Source: Erodium maritimum (Eukaryota > Streptophyta > Magnoliopsida > Geraniales > Geraniaceae). Taken from it: a DNA stretch of 64,000 bases. The stretch spans positions 46,076,638 through 46,140,637 of the forward strand of contig OY997589.1 of assembly GCA_963921825.1 (NCBI GenBank), in the 5' to 3' direction. Below are positions 12,064-25,700 of the stretch, in pieces. The position numbers and the translations under genes were made by a program. Under the pieces are notes generated by a model. The model searched no databases, was not told where the DNA came from, and saw only the letters and a program-made list of their open reading frames with translations. How positions within the stretch are numbered: position 1 is the stretch's first letter; every line of letters begins with the position of its first letter.

Positions 12064-12462
12064 TGTAACAACCACTCCCGGTCAACGCCAGTCAACCTGC
12101 GAAAAACAAGAAAATTTAAATTTTTTAAGACGGACACTTAATGAACCTAAAATGACCCCGAGTGTCATACCGGACTTAAGTTGACCCCGTTATTGACAAA
12201 AGTGAGTTTCGGGGGACTCAGGGCAACTTTCTGATCAATTTGGAAAATGTTGACTTGGAGCGGAGTCTGGTCTTTACTGTTGTTGAGTCTAGTGACGGAT
12301 GTGTACCTTGTCCACTTGTTTGGACATTTTTGTATTGTAAATACTACTATTATTTTGGTAAATAAATGGAAATGTCAAAGCTTTTATTCAAAACAGGTTT
12401 TAAGTATTCATGTTTTAAAAGTTCGCGTCCCGAGTTCGATTCGCTGAAATTGGGGCGTGACA
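12064..12462 (+). repeat. 3' LTR of gag-only element, internally deleted
   Basis: Starts TGTAACAACCACTCCCGG and ends GGGGCGTGACA, 399 bp. The first 190 bp (12064-12253) have no counterpart in the truncated 5' LTR; the last 209 bp match 8688-8896. About 2.7 kb or more is therefore missing between these parts compared with the upstream LTR. Right flank ATTAC is the intact target-duplication copy. Confidence 0.85.
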
Positions 12463-15400
12463 ATTACAATATGTCTAGATGAAAGACTATATTGTTTCAA
12501 TCACAAACGGTCTCGAATTTGGGTTCCCAAGGTTTATGGGAGTACTTTAATAGGCATATCTATGTGTATAAACATCTAGAGGCCCATATGAGTTCTTTGA
12601 GGGACAAAAAGAACAATTTGTTACTCCTATTTATCTCTTACATACTATAGTATGTCTAGATGAGAGAAAAACTTGGTTGGAGACCAAACAGTCTCGGATT
12701 GGGTTCCCACAGTAGTTGGGGTACTTTAATAGGAATATCTATTTGTATACACAACTATAAGCCCATATGAGTCCTTTAATGGACAAAAAGAACAATTTGT
12801 TACTCCTATTGACTTCTTAAATATTATGGTGTATGTCTAGATGAGAGGCTATTTTGTTCGAAGCCCAAATGGTCTCTAATTGAGTTTTTCCACGGTTGGT
12901 GAGGAACATTATTAGGCATATCAATGTCTATACACAACTAGAGGCCCATATGAGTCCCTTGAGGAACAAAAAGAACATTTTGTTACTCCTGGTTTCTTAT
13001 ATATTACAATATGTCTAGATAAAAGACTATATTGTTTCAATCACACACGGTCTCGGATTTGGGTTCACAAGGTTTGTGGGAGTAATTTAATAGGCATATC
13101 TATGTGTATAAACATCTAGAGGCCCATATGAGTTCTTTGAGGGACAAAAAGAACAATTTGTTACTACTATTTATTTCTTAAATAGTATAGTATGTCTAGA
13201 TGAGAGAAAAACTTGTTTGGATTCCAAATTGTCTCGGATTGGGTTCCCACAGTTGTTGGTGTACTTTAATAGGAATATCTATTTGTATACACAACTTAGA
13301 AGCCCATATGAGTCCTTTAATGGACAAAAAGAACAATTTGTTACTACTATTGACTTCTTAAACATTATGGTGTATGTCTAGATGAGAGGCTATTTTGTTT
13401 AAATCCCAAATGGTCTCGAATTGAGTTTTTCCACGGTTGGTGGGGAACTTTAATAGGCATATCAATGCCTATACACAACTAGAGGCCCATAGGAGTCCCT
13501 TGAGGAACAAGAAGAACATTTTGTTACTCCTGGTTTCTTACATATTACAATATGTCTAGATGAAAGACTATATTGTTTCAATCACAAACGGTCTCGGATT
13601 TGGGTTCCCAAGGTTTGTGGGAGTACTTTAATAGGCATATCTATGTATAAACAACTAGAGGCCCATATGAGTTCTTTGAGGGACAAAAAGAAGAATTTGT
13701 TACTCCTATTTATTTCTTGCATACTATAGTATGTCTAGATGAGAGAAAAACTTGTTTGGAGACCAAACAGTCTCGGATTGGGGTCCCACAGTAGTTGGGG
13801 TACTTTAATAGGAATATCTATTTGTATACACAACTATAAGCCCATATGAGTCCTTTAATGGACAAAATGAACAATTTGTTACTCCTATTTATCTCTTACA
13901 TACTATAGTATGTTTAGATGAGAGAAAAACTTGTTTGGAGACCAAACAGTCTCGGATTGGGTTCCCACAGTAGTTGGGGTACTTTAATAGGAATATCTAT
14001 TTGTATACACAACTATAAGCCCATATGAGTCCTTTAATGGACAAAATGAACAATTTGTTACTCCTATTGACTTCTTAAATATTATAGTGTATGTCTAGAT
14101 GAGAGGCTATTTTGTATGAAGCCCAAATGGTCTCTAATTGAGTTTTTCCACGGTTGGTGAGGAACTTTAATAGGCATATCAATGCCTATACACAACTAGA
14201 GGCCCATAGGAGTCCCTTGAGGAACAAGAAGATCATTTTGTTACTCCTGGTTTCTTATATATCACAATATGTCTAGATGAAAGACTATATTGTTTCAATC
14301 ACAAACGGTCTCGGATTTGGGTTCCCACGATTTGTGGGAATACTTTAATAGGCATATCTATGTGTATAAACAACTAGAGGCCCATATGAGTTCTTTGAGG
14401 GACAAAAAGAACAATTTGTTACTCCTATTTATTTCTTACATAATATAGTATGTCTAGATGAGAGAAAAACTTGTTTGGAGACCAAACAGTCTCGGATTGG
14501 GGTCCCACAGTAGTTGGGGTACTTTAATAGGAATATATATTTGTATACACAACTATAAGCCCATATGAGTCCTTTAATGGACAAAAAGAACAATTTGTTA
14601 CTCCTATTGACTTCTTAAATATTATGGTGTATGTCTAGATGAGAGGCTATTTTGTTCGAAGCCCAAATGGTCTCTAATTGAGTTTTTCCACGGTTGGTGA
14701 GGAACTTTAATAGGCATATCAATGTCTATACACAACTAGAGGCCCATAGGATTCCCTTGAGGAAGAAGAAGATCATTTTGTTACTCCTGGTTTCTTATAT
14801 ATCACAATATGTCTAGATGAAAGACTATATTGTTTCAATCACAAACGGTCTCGGATTTGGGTTCCCACGGTTTGTGGGAATACTTTAATAGGCATATCTA
14901 TGTGTATAAACAACTAGAGGCCCATATGAGTTCTTTGAGGGACAAAAAGAACAATTTGTTACTCCTATTTATTTCTTACATAATATAGTATGTCTAGATG
15001 AGAGAAAAACTTGTTTGGAGACCAAACAGTCTCGGATTGGGGTCCCACAGTAGTTGGGGTACTTTAATAGGAATATATATTTGTATACACAACTATAAGC
15101 CCATATGAGTCCTTTAATGGACAAAAAGAACAATTTGTTACTCCTATTGACTTCTTAAACATTATGGTGTATGTCTAGATGAGAGGCTATTTTGTTTGAT
15201 GCCCAAATGGTCTCGAATTGAGTTTTTCCACGGTTGGTGGGGAACTTTAATAGGCATATCAATGCCTATACAAGGCTAGAGGCCCACAGGAGTCCCTTGA
15301 GGAACAAAAAGAACATTTTGTTACTCCTGGTTTCTTACATATTACAATATGTCTAGATGAAAGACTATATTGTTTCAATCACAAACGGTCTCGGATTCGG

Positions 15401-18400
15401 GTTGCCAAGGTTTGTGCGACTACTTTAATAGGCATATCTATGTGTATAAACAACTAGAGGCCCATATGAGTCCTTTGAGGGTCAAAAAGAACAATTTGTT
15501 ACTCCTATTTATTTCTTAAATACTATAGTATGTCTAGCTGAGAGAAAAACTTGTTTGGAATCCAAATTGTCTCGGATTCGGTTCCCACAGTAGTTGGGGT
15601 ACTTTAATAGGAATATCTATTTGTATACACAACTTAGAAGCCCATATGAGTCCTATAATGGACAAAAAGAACAATTTGTTACTCCTATTGACTTCTTAAA
15701 CATTATGGTGTATGTCTAGATGAGAGGCTATTTTGTTTGAAGCCCAAATGGTCTCGAATTGAGATTTTCCACGGTTGGTGGGGAACTTTAATAGGCATAT
15801 CAATGCCTATGCACAACTAGAGGCCCATAGGAGTCCGTAGAGGAACAAAATGAACATTCTGTTACCCCTGGTTTCTTATATATTACAATATGTCTAGATG
15901 AAAGACTATAATGTTTCAATCACAAAAGGTCTCGGATTTGGGTTCCCAAGGTTTGTGGGAGTACTTTAATAGGCATATCTATGTGTATAAACAACTAGAG
16001 GCCCATATGAGTCCTTTGAGGGACAAAAAGAACAATTTGTTACTCCTATTGACTTCTTAAATATTATAGTGTATTTCTAGATGAGAGGCTATTTTGTTTG
16101 AAGCCCAATTGGTCTCGAATTGAGTTTTTCCACGGTTGTTGGGGGTACTGTAATAGGCACATCAATGCCTATACACAACTAGAGGCTCATAGGAGTCCCT
16201 TGAGGAACAAAAAGAACATTTTGTTACTCCTGGTTTCTTACATATTAGAATATGTCTAGATGAAAGACTATATTGTTTCAATCACAAACGGTCTCGGATT
16301 CGGGTTGCCAAGGTTTGTGCGACTACTTTAATAGGCATATCTATGTGTATAAACAACTAGAGGCCCATATGAGTCCTTTGAGGGTCAAAAAGAACAATTT
16401 GTTACTCCTATTTATTTCTTAAATACTATAGTATGTCTAGCTGAGAGAAAAACTTGTTTGGAATCCAAATTGTCTCGGATTCGGTTCCCACAGTAGTTGG
16501 GGTACTTTAATAGGAATATCTATTTGTATACACAACTTAGAAGCCCATATGAGTCCTATAATGGACAAAAAGAACAATTTGTTACTCCTATTGACTTCTT
16601 AAACATTATGGTGTATGTCTAGATGAGAGGCTATTTTGTTTGAAGCCCAAATGGTCTCGAATTGAGATTTTCCACGGTTGGTGGGGAACTTTAATAGGCA
16701 TATCAATGCCTATGCACAACTAGAGGCCCATAGGAGTCCGTAGAGGACCAAAATGAACATTCTGTTACCCCTGGTTTCTTATATATTACAATATGTCTAG
16801 ATGAAAGACTATAATGTTTCAATCACAAAAGGTCTCGGATTTGGGTTCCCAAGGTTTGTGGGAGTACTTTAATAGGCATATCTATGTGTATAAACAACTA
16901 GAGGCCCATATGAGTCCTTTGAGGGACAAAAAGAACAATTTGTTACTCCTATTTTTTTACATACTATAGTATGTCTAGATGAGAGAAAAAACTTGTTTGG
17001 AGTCCAAATTGTCTCGGATTGGGTTCCCACAGTAGTTGGGTACTTTAATAGGAATATCTATTTGTATACACAACTAGAAGCCCATATGAGTCCTTTAATG
17101 GACAAAAAGAACAATTTGTTACTCCTATTGACTTCTTAAATATTATAGTGTATCTCTAGATGAGAGGCTATTATGTTTGAAGACCAAATGGTCTCGAATT
17201 AAGTTTTTACTCGGTTGATGGGGTACTGTAATAGGCACATCAATGCCTATACACAACTAGAGGCTCATAAGAGTCCCTTGAGGAACAAAAAGAACATTTT
17301 GTTACTCCTAGTTTCTTACATATTACAATATGTCTAGATGAAAGACTATATTGTTTCAATCACAAACGTTCTCGGATTCGGGTTCTCAAGGTTTGTGGGA
17401 GTACTTTAATAGGCATATCTATGTGTATAAACAACTAGAGGCCCATATGAGTCCTTTGAGGGTCAAAAAGAACAATTTGTTACTCCTATTTATTTCTTAA
17501 ATACTATAGTATGTCTAAATGAGAGAAAAACTTGTTTGGAATCCAAATTATCTCGGATTGGGTTCCCACAGTAGTTGGGGTACTTTAATAGGAATATCTA
17601 TCTGTATACACAACTAGTAGCCCATATGAATCCTATAATGGACAAAAAGAACAATTTGTTACTCCTATTGATTTCTTAAATATTATGGCGTATGTCTAGA
17701 TGAGAGGCTATTTTGTTTTAAGCCAAAATGGTCTCGAATTGAGTTTTTCCACAATTGGTTGGGTACTTTAATAGGCATATCAATGCCTATACACAACTAG
17801 AGGCCCATAGGAGTCCCTTCAGGAACAAAAAGAACATTTTGTTACTCCTGGTTTCTTACATATTACAATATGTCTAGATTAAAGACTATATTGTTTCAAT
17901 CACAAACGGTCTCGGATTAGGGTTCCCAAGGTTTGTGGTAGTACTTTAATAGGCATATCTATGTGTATAAACAACTAGGGGCCCATATGAGATCTTTGAG
18001 GGACAAAAAGAACAATTTGTTACTCCTATTTGTTTCTTAAATACTATAGTATGTCTAGATGAGAGAAAAAACTTGTTTGGAGTCCAAATTGTCTCGGATT
18101 GGGTTCCCACAGTAGTTGGGTACTTTAATAGGAATATCTATTTGTATACACAACTAGAAGCCCATATGAGTCCTTTAATGGACAAAAAGAAAAATTTGTT
18201 ACTCCTATTGACTTCTTAAATATTATAGTGTATGTCTAGATGAGAGGCTATTTTTTTAAGCCCAAATGGTCTCGAATTGAGTTTTTCCAAGATTGGTTGG
18301 GTACTTTAATAGCCATATCAATGCATATACATAACTAGAGGCCCATAGGAGTCCGTAGAGGAACAAAAAGAACATTCTGTTACCCCTGGTTTCTTATATA

Positions 18401-21400
18401 TTACAATATGTCTAGATAAAAGACTATATTGTTTCAATCACAAACGGTCTCGGATTTGGGTTCCCAAGGTTTGTGGGAGTACTTTAATAGGCATATCTAT
18501 TTGTATAAACAACTAGAGGCCCATATGAGTCCTTTGATGGACAAAAAGAACAATTTGTTACAACTATTTATTTCTTACATACTATAGTATGTCTAGATGA
18601 GAGAAATACTTGTTTGGACACCAAACAGTCTCGGATTGGGTTCCCACAGTAGTTGGGGTACTTTAATAGGAATATCTATTTGTATACACAACTATAAGCC
18701 CATATGAGTCCTTTAATGGACAAAAAGAACAATTTGTTACTCCTATTGACTTCTTAAATATTATAGTGTATGTCTAGATGAGAGGCTATTTTATTTGAAG
18801 CCCAAATGATCTCTAATTGAGTTTTTCCACGGTTGGTGAGGAACTTTAATGGGCATATCAATGCCTATACAGAACTAGAGGCCCATAGGACTCCCTTGAG
18901 GAGCAAAAAGAATATTTTGTTACTCCTGGTTTCTTTTATATTACAATATGTCTAGGTGAAAGACTATATTGTTTCAGTCACAAACGGTCTCAGATTTGGG
19001 TTCCCAAGGTTTGTTGAAGTACTTTAATAGGCATATCTATGTGTATAAACATCTAGACGCCCATATGAGTTCTTTGAGGGACAAAAAGAACAATTTGTTA
19101 CTCCTATTTATTTCTTAAATACTATAGTATGTCTAGATGAGAGAAAAACTTGTTTGGAGACCAAACAGTCTCGGATTGGGTTCCCACAGTAGTTGGGGTA
19201 CTTTAATAGGAATATCTATTTGTATAAAACACAATAAGCCCATATGAGTCCTTTGATGGACAAAAAGAACAATTTGTTACTCCTATTGACTTCTTAAATA
19301 CTATAGTGTATGTGTATATGAGAGGCTATTTTGTTTGAAGCCCAAATGGTCTTGAGTTGAGTTTTTCCACGGTTGGTGGGGAACTTTAATAGGCATATCA
19401 ATGCCTATACACAACTAGAGGCCCATAGGAGTCCCTCGAGGAACAAAAAGAACATTTTGTTACTCCTGGTTTCTTACATATTACAATATGTCTTGATGAA
19501 AGACTATATTGTTTCAATCACAAACGGTCTCGGATTTGGGTTCCCAAGGTTTGTTGGAGTACTTTAATATACATATCTATGTGTATAAACTACTAGAGGC
19601 CCATATGAGTCCTTTTATGGACAAAAAGAACAATTTGTTACTCCTATTTATTTCTTACATCCTATATTATGTCTAGATGAGAGAAAAACTTGTTTGAAGA
19701 CCAAACAGTCTCGGATTGGGTTCCAACAGTAGTTAAAGTACTTTAATAGGAATATCTATTTGTATACACAACTAGAAGCCCATATGAGTCCTTTAATGGA
19801 CAAAAAGAACAATTGGTTACTCCTAATGACTTATTTAATATTAGTGTATGTTTAGATGAGAGGCTATTTTTTTTGAAGCCCAAATGGTCTCGAATTAAGT
19901 TTTTACACGGTTGGTGGGGAACTTTAATAGGCATATCAATGCCTATACACAACTAGAGGCTCATAGGAGTCCCATGAGGAACAAAAAGAACATTTTGTTA
20001 CTCCTGGTTTCTTACACATTAAAATATGTCTAGATGAAAGACTATATTGTTTCAATCACAAACGGTCTCGGATTTGGGTTCCCAAGGTTTGTGGGAGTAC
20101 TTTAATAGGCATATCTATGTGTGTAAACAACTAGAGGCCCATATGAGTCCTTTGAGGGACAAAAAGATCAATTTGTTACTCCTACTTATTTCTTAAATAC
20201 TATAGTATGTCTAGATGAGAGAAAAACTTGTTTGGAGACCAAACAGTCTCGGATTGGGTTCCCACAGTAGTTGGGGTACTTTAATAGGAATATGTATCTG
20301 TATGCACAACTAGAAGCCCATATGAGTCCTTTAATGGACAAAACGAACAATTTGTTACTCCTATTCACTTCTTAAATATTATAGTGTATGTCTAGATGAG
20401 AGGCTATTTTGTTTGAAGCCCAAATGGTCTCGAATTGAGTTTTTCCATGCTTGGTGGGGTATTTTAACAGGCATATCAATGCCAATACACAACTAGAGGC
20501 CCATAGGAGTCCCTTGAGGAACAAAAAGAACATTTTATTACTCTTGGTTTCTTACATATTTCAATATGTCTAGATAAAAGACTATATTGTTTCAATCACA
20601 AACTGTCTCGGATTTGGGTTCTATGTGTGTAAACAACTAGAGGCCCATATGAGTTCTTTGAGGGACAAAAAGAACAATTTGCTACTCCTATTGATTTCTT
20701 AAATATTATTGTGTATGTCTAGATGAGAGGCTATTATGTTTTAAGCCCAAATGATCTCGAATTGAATTTTTCCATGATTGGTGGGGTACTTTAATAGGCA
20801 TATCAATGCCTATACACAACTAGAGGCCCATAGGAGTCCCTTGAGGAACAAAAAGAACATTCTGTTACCCCTGGTTTCTTACATATTACAATATGTCTAG
20901 ATGAAAGACTATATTGTTTCAATCACAAACGGTCTCGGATTTGTGTTCCCAAGGTTTGGTGGAGTACTTTACTACGCATATCTATGTGTATAAACAAATA
21001 GAGGCCCATATGAGTCCTTTGAGGGACAAAAAGATCAATTTGTTACTCCTATTTATTTCTTAAATACTATAGTATGTCTAGATGAGAGAAAAACTTGTTC
21101 GGAGACCAAACAGTCTCGGATTGGGTTCCCACAGTAGTTGGGGTACTTTAGTAGGAATATGTATCTGTATGCACAACTAGAAGCCCATATGAGTCCTTTA
21201 ATGGACAAAAAGAACAATTTGATACTCCTATTCACTTCTTAAATATTATAGTCTATGTCTAGATGAGAGGCTACTTTGTTTGAAGCCCAAATGGTCTCGA
21301 ATTGAGTTTTTCCACGCTTGGTGGGGTATTTTAACAGGCATATCAATGCCAAAACACAACTAGAGGCCCATAGGAGTCCCTTGAGGAACAAAAAGAACAT

Positions 21401-22611
21401 TTTATTACTCTTGGTTTCTTACATATTTCAATATGTCTAGATAAAAGACTATATTGTTTCAATCACAAACTGTCTCGGATTTGGGTTCCCAAGGTTTGTG
21501 GAAGTACTTTAATAGGCATATCTATGTGTATAAACAACTAGAGGCTCATATGAGTCCTTTGAGGGACAAATAAACAATTTGTTACTCCTATTAATTTGTT
21601 AAATACTATAGTATGTCTAGATGAGAGAAAAACTTGTTTGGAGACCAAACAGTCTCGGATTGTGTTCCCACAGTAGTTGGGGTACCTTAATAGGAATATC
21701 TATCTCTATGCACAACTAGAAGCCCATATGAGTCCTTTAATGGACAAAAAGTACAATTTGTTACTCCTATTGACTTCTTAAATATTATAGTGTATGTCTA
21801 GATGAGAGGCTATTTTGTTTGAAGCCCAAATGGTCTCGAATTGAGTTTTTCCACGGTTTGTGGGGTACTTTAATAGGCATATCAATGCCTATACACAACT
21901 AGAGGCCCATAGGAGTCCCTTTAGGAACAAAAAGAACATTTTGTTACTCCTTGTTTCTTATATATTACAATATGTCAAGATGAAAGACTATATTGTTTCA
22001 ATCACAAACGGTCTCGGATTTGGGTTCCCAAGGTTTGTGGGAGAACTTTAATAGGCATATCTATGTGTATAAACAAATAGAGGCCCATATGAGTCCTTTG
22101 AGGGACAAAAAGAACAATTTGTTACTCCTATTGATTTCTTAAATATTATAGTGTATGTCTAGATGAGAGGCTATTTTGTTTTAAGCACAAATGGTCTCGA
22201 ATTGAGTTTTTCCACGATTGGTGGGGTACTTTAATAGGCATATCAATGCCTATACACAACTAGAGGCCCATAGGAGTCCCTTTAGGAACAAAAAGAACAT
22301 TTTGTTACTCCTACTTTCTTACATATTACAATATATGTCAAGATGAAAGACTATATTGTTTCAATCACAAACGGTCTCGGATTTGGGTTCAAAAGGTTTG
22401 TGGGAGAACTTTAATAGGCATATCTATGTGTATAAACAAATAGAGGCCCATATGAGTCCTTTGATGGACAAAAAGAACAATTTGTTACTCCTATTTATTT
22501 CTTACATACTATAGTATGTCTAGATGAGAGAAAAACTTGTTTGGAGACCAAACAGTCTCGGATTGGGTTCCCACAGTAGTTGGGGTTACTTTAATAGGAA
22601 TATCTATTTGT
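12463..22611 (-). repeat. Satellite array, orientation B, ~10.1 kb
   Basis: Trimeric higher-order repeat with period about 540 bp. In this orientation alpha begins near GGAATATCTATTTGTATACAC, beta near AGGCATATCAATGCCTATAC and gamma near AGGCATATCTATGTGTATAA. Irregular units include an alpha/gamma hybrid near 13720-13900, an internal deletion at about 20620 (GGGTT joined to CTATGTGTG), and related units at about 20100-20600 and 20970-21470 (offset 867). Short ORFs are by-products of the repeat. The array ends at the target duplication of the LINE. Confidence 0.95.
15340..16951 (-). repeat. Five-monomer (903-bp) tandem duplication in the satellite
   Basis: About 15340-16048 recurs at 16243-16951 with offset 903 bp. 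Shared private variants include GATTCGGGTTGCCAAGG, TTTGTGCGACTACTTTAAT, GTCTAGCTGAGAG and GGAGTCCGTAGAGGA. The copies diverge after GTTACTCCTATT. Five monomers is not a multiple of the trimer, so the event was out of higher-order register. Confidence 0.8.
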
Positions 22612-22739
22612 TTTTTTTTGATAAATGATGGTTTTATTCATGGCGTTGTAATAACATATTACAATGCACGAGGTGCAATACCCCAAAATAACCTACTACA
22701 GAAAGGAAAACCATGAAAGATAAAGAGGAGCATTAACTC

Positions 22740-25700
22740 CTAACAAGATGAGGGGGAAGTCAGCCAAAGAGGCAAGCTGACATCCTCCGAGATATCACCA
22801 GACATCCTGCAAATGCTGAAACTGTGATGTTGGAGCCTGCTGAAGACTATATCAACCGAGTCAGATTGGCGCCTGAAAACACCAGAATTCCTCTGCAACC
22901 AAATATGCCAAAGAACAAGGTAGCCAACCTTGACCCATACCCTCCACCAGCGCCTTCTACCCAAACCTCGCCAAGTAGAGATCAAAGCCAAACAGTCACC
23001 CGGCACCACCCAAATAATCGACCACCATAAATAAACCTTGGACCAAAGCGACCAAGCAAAAACACAGTGCAAGAAGAGATCGGAGGCATCCTCAAAAACA
23101 GTACCACAAAGGCAACATAACATATCATTGAGGGATATACGCATACCTCGCTCCTCTAAGAAAGTTTTGGTTGGAACTGCGTTGTGAGCCAGTAACCAGA
23201 CTAAAGAGCTGTATTTGGGGGGGGGGGAGATTCTTAACCCAAAGAAATCCCCCCCAAGAAACCGGACACGGAGCACTGTCATCTAGCAAAAGAAAAGCAG
23301 AGGCCGAAGTGAAGCCCGAACGGTGATGAGACCAAGAGACCGAGTCTGGAGAACCTGGCCGAATGGTGACTGTGGCTAGAAGATCCATAAGCAAAGTTGA
23401 ATCCTCCCGCTCATAAGAGAAATAGAAGGACCGGCGATAGGTAATGCACCAAGAGGCATTTCTCCACAACTCCCCAACCCGAGACCACTTACCCAGACAA
23501 AGACGATAAAGTCTTGGGAAGCGATAACGAAAAGCTAAGGGGCCAAGCCATACATCCTGCCAAAAACGTATACGGTCACCTTCCCCAACACGCCAATGCA
23601 AACTCTGATTCCCAAACAAGCCTCTGAAGGTCGGTGAGGCAGAAAGTTCCATAATGTTGCCAAAAAAGAAAGAAGAGCCAGGCTTATCCAGAGCAGTCAG
23701 GTCCCATTCAGACAAGTTCCAGCCAAACTTTGCGCAAAGGACACGTTTCCACAAGGAATCCTTCTCAGTGGCAAATCTCCAGAACCATTTAGCTAGCAGA
23801 CTTTGGTTGACTCTCTCCAAGCCTCTAATCCCCAGGCCGCCCTCACTTCTGGGTTTGCAAATAGTGGACCAACGAACTTTGCAAAAAACCCGAGAGTGAG
23901 CCCTGTTATGCCACAAAAAGCGCCGTCTCCAAGACTCCAGTTCCCGAATATCACCTTTCGGTGCCCTGAAATGGGACATGTAGAAAATAGGCAAAGCAGA
24001 CAAGGTGGACTTTATCAACACTAGTCTTCCCGGCATAGATAGGTCCTTAGTCTTCCATAAGGCGAGGGAGTTCTTAAACTTTTGGATGACGGGAGCCCAA
24101 AAGGATAGGCGCCTGGGATTTGCTCCCAAACTAAAACCAAGGTATTTGAAAGGCAGAGACCCAACCAAACACCCCAGGGAGGAGGCAACCGAATCTGGAG
24201 TGCAAGTCCTGGCATTAAGGAGTATGGCAGTGGATTTATCAAAGTTGATTTTGAGCCCTGAACATAACTGAAAAGTGAGTAAAGTGCTCTTGAGGCGTAG
24301 GAGATCGTTAGGGGACCCTTTCACAAATAACAGAGTGTCATCTGCGAACTGAAGATGGGACAGAACCGGACCAGCAGGACCAAGCTGAATGCCTGAGAAT
24401 TCCCCCAAACTGATTCCCTTGTCAAGGACCTGATGTAAACCTTCAACAGCTATCAAGAAGATAAAGGGTGAAAGAGGGCACCCCTGTCTAATACCGTTCA
24501 GGATAGGGAAGTCCATGCTCGGAAAGCCATTCACCAACACAGCCACAAAAGCCCGAAAACAGGAAGCCATCCAAGATCTCCATTTCGACCCAAAATCCAT
24601 GGCCTTCATAACCTCATCCACATAGTCCCAATGTACCTTGTCAAAGGCCTTCTCGAAGTCTAATTTGAGGATAACAACCTCTTCTCCAGATCTCCGGACC
24701 CAGTCTATGACCTTAGAGGCGATCAAGACCCCATCAACAAGTTGTCTGCCTGCCATAAACCCCGATTGGGAGTCACTGATGATGTCGTCAAGGACTTGTC
24801 TAAGCCGGTTGGAGAGGACCTTAGCTAGGATCTTGTATGGGACCGAAATAAGGCTGATTGGGCGAAAATCTTGAAAGCTAGCTGCACTTTGATGCTTAGG
24901 GATCAAGGTGAGGAAAGTGGAGTTTAAACCTTTGCCAATGGTCCCTGAAGCATAAAAGCCCGAGAAAAACCTCAACAAATCATCTTTGAGCACATCCCAA
25001 CAATCCTTGTAGAATAGAAGAGAGAATCCATCAGGTCCCGGTGCCTTCTCTGAACCACAAGCTGAAAGGGCTGCTCGAACTTCTTCGTGCGAGAATGGCT
25101 CTTCAAGAAAAGAAATCTGGCCGGCTGACAATCTAGCAAAATGGAGGGAGGGGCACCCTTGACGCTGGTTTGGAGAAGCGAAGGCCAAAATGCGCTGCTG
25201 CAAGTCGCTTGATATCAGAGGGATCGGTATAAGAGACTGAGTCAACCGTGACCTGCACTATCTTGTTTCTGGAGGCCCTAACATTTGCAATCTTGTGATA
25301 AAACCGAGAGCAAAGGTCACCTCCCTTGTGCCACTTCAAACGAGCCTTTTGGCTCCAAATACGCGCAAGGACCTTCTATTTGCGTATGAGACGAACACAC
25401 AATAAAGAACGGACCACACATTCAGCATCCGAAAGCTGGCGATCATCCAGGGCCGAGTCAAAAGAATCAATCTCGGTCTCAAGGGCTTCCACCTCTCGGT
25501 CAGTGCGGCCAAATACCTCCAAACCCCAACGATGCAAGTCACGTCGTAGGCAACGGAGTTTGAACCAGAGACAATAGCCGCCGAACCTTGGCAAACATAA
25601 GAATCCCACAGAGCCTTCACATCTGAACGGAAATATTTGTGCTCAATCCAAGCATTGAGAAACCGTAGAGGTTTGGGACCCCAATCAACCGAAGTGACTT

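Larger units (their letters stand above)
5995..12462 (+). mobile_element. Decayed gag-only Ty3/gypsy-type LTR element
   Basis: Order: 5'-truncated upstream LTR (5995-8896), primer-binding site, leader, gag, polypurine tract, short 3' LTR (12064-12462). The last 209 bp of both LTRs match (8688-8896 and 12254-12462) with about three differences and both end GGGGCGTGACA. After the second zinc knuckle and a protease-like start, the sequence jumps to the pre-polypurine region: no RT, RNase H or integrase. The right flank begins ATTAC and the left flank ends ATT, which fits a 5-bp target duplication whose left copy was clipped by the deletion that removed the start of the 5' LTR. The structure resembles elements named TR-GAG; trans-mobilisation is inferred. 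Confidence 0.85.

Noticed and set aside
19373..22051. Recurrent 60-69-codon ORFs inside the satellite
   Set aside because: They repeat with the monomers, occur on both strands, begin at arbitrary ATGs and carry no domain; they are chance frames of a tandem repeat.
12463..22611. CENP-B box or telomere-repeat remnants in the satellite
   Set aside because: I saw no TTTAGGG runs and no convincing CENP-B box core; the palindromes are a different kind of sequence.
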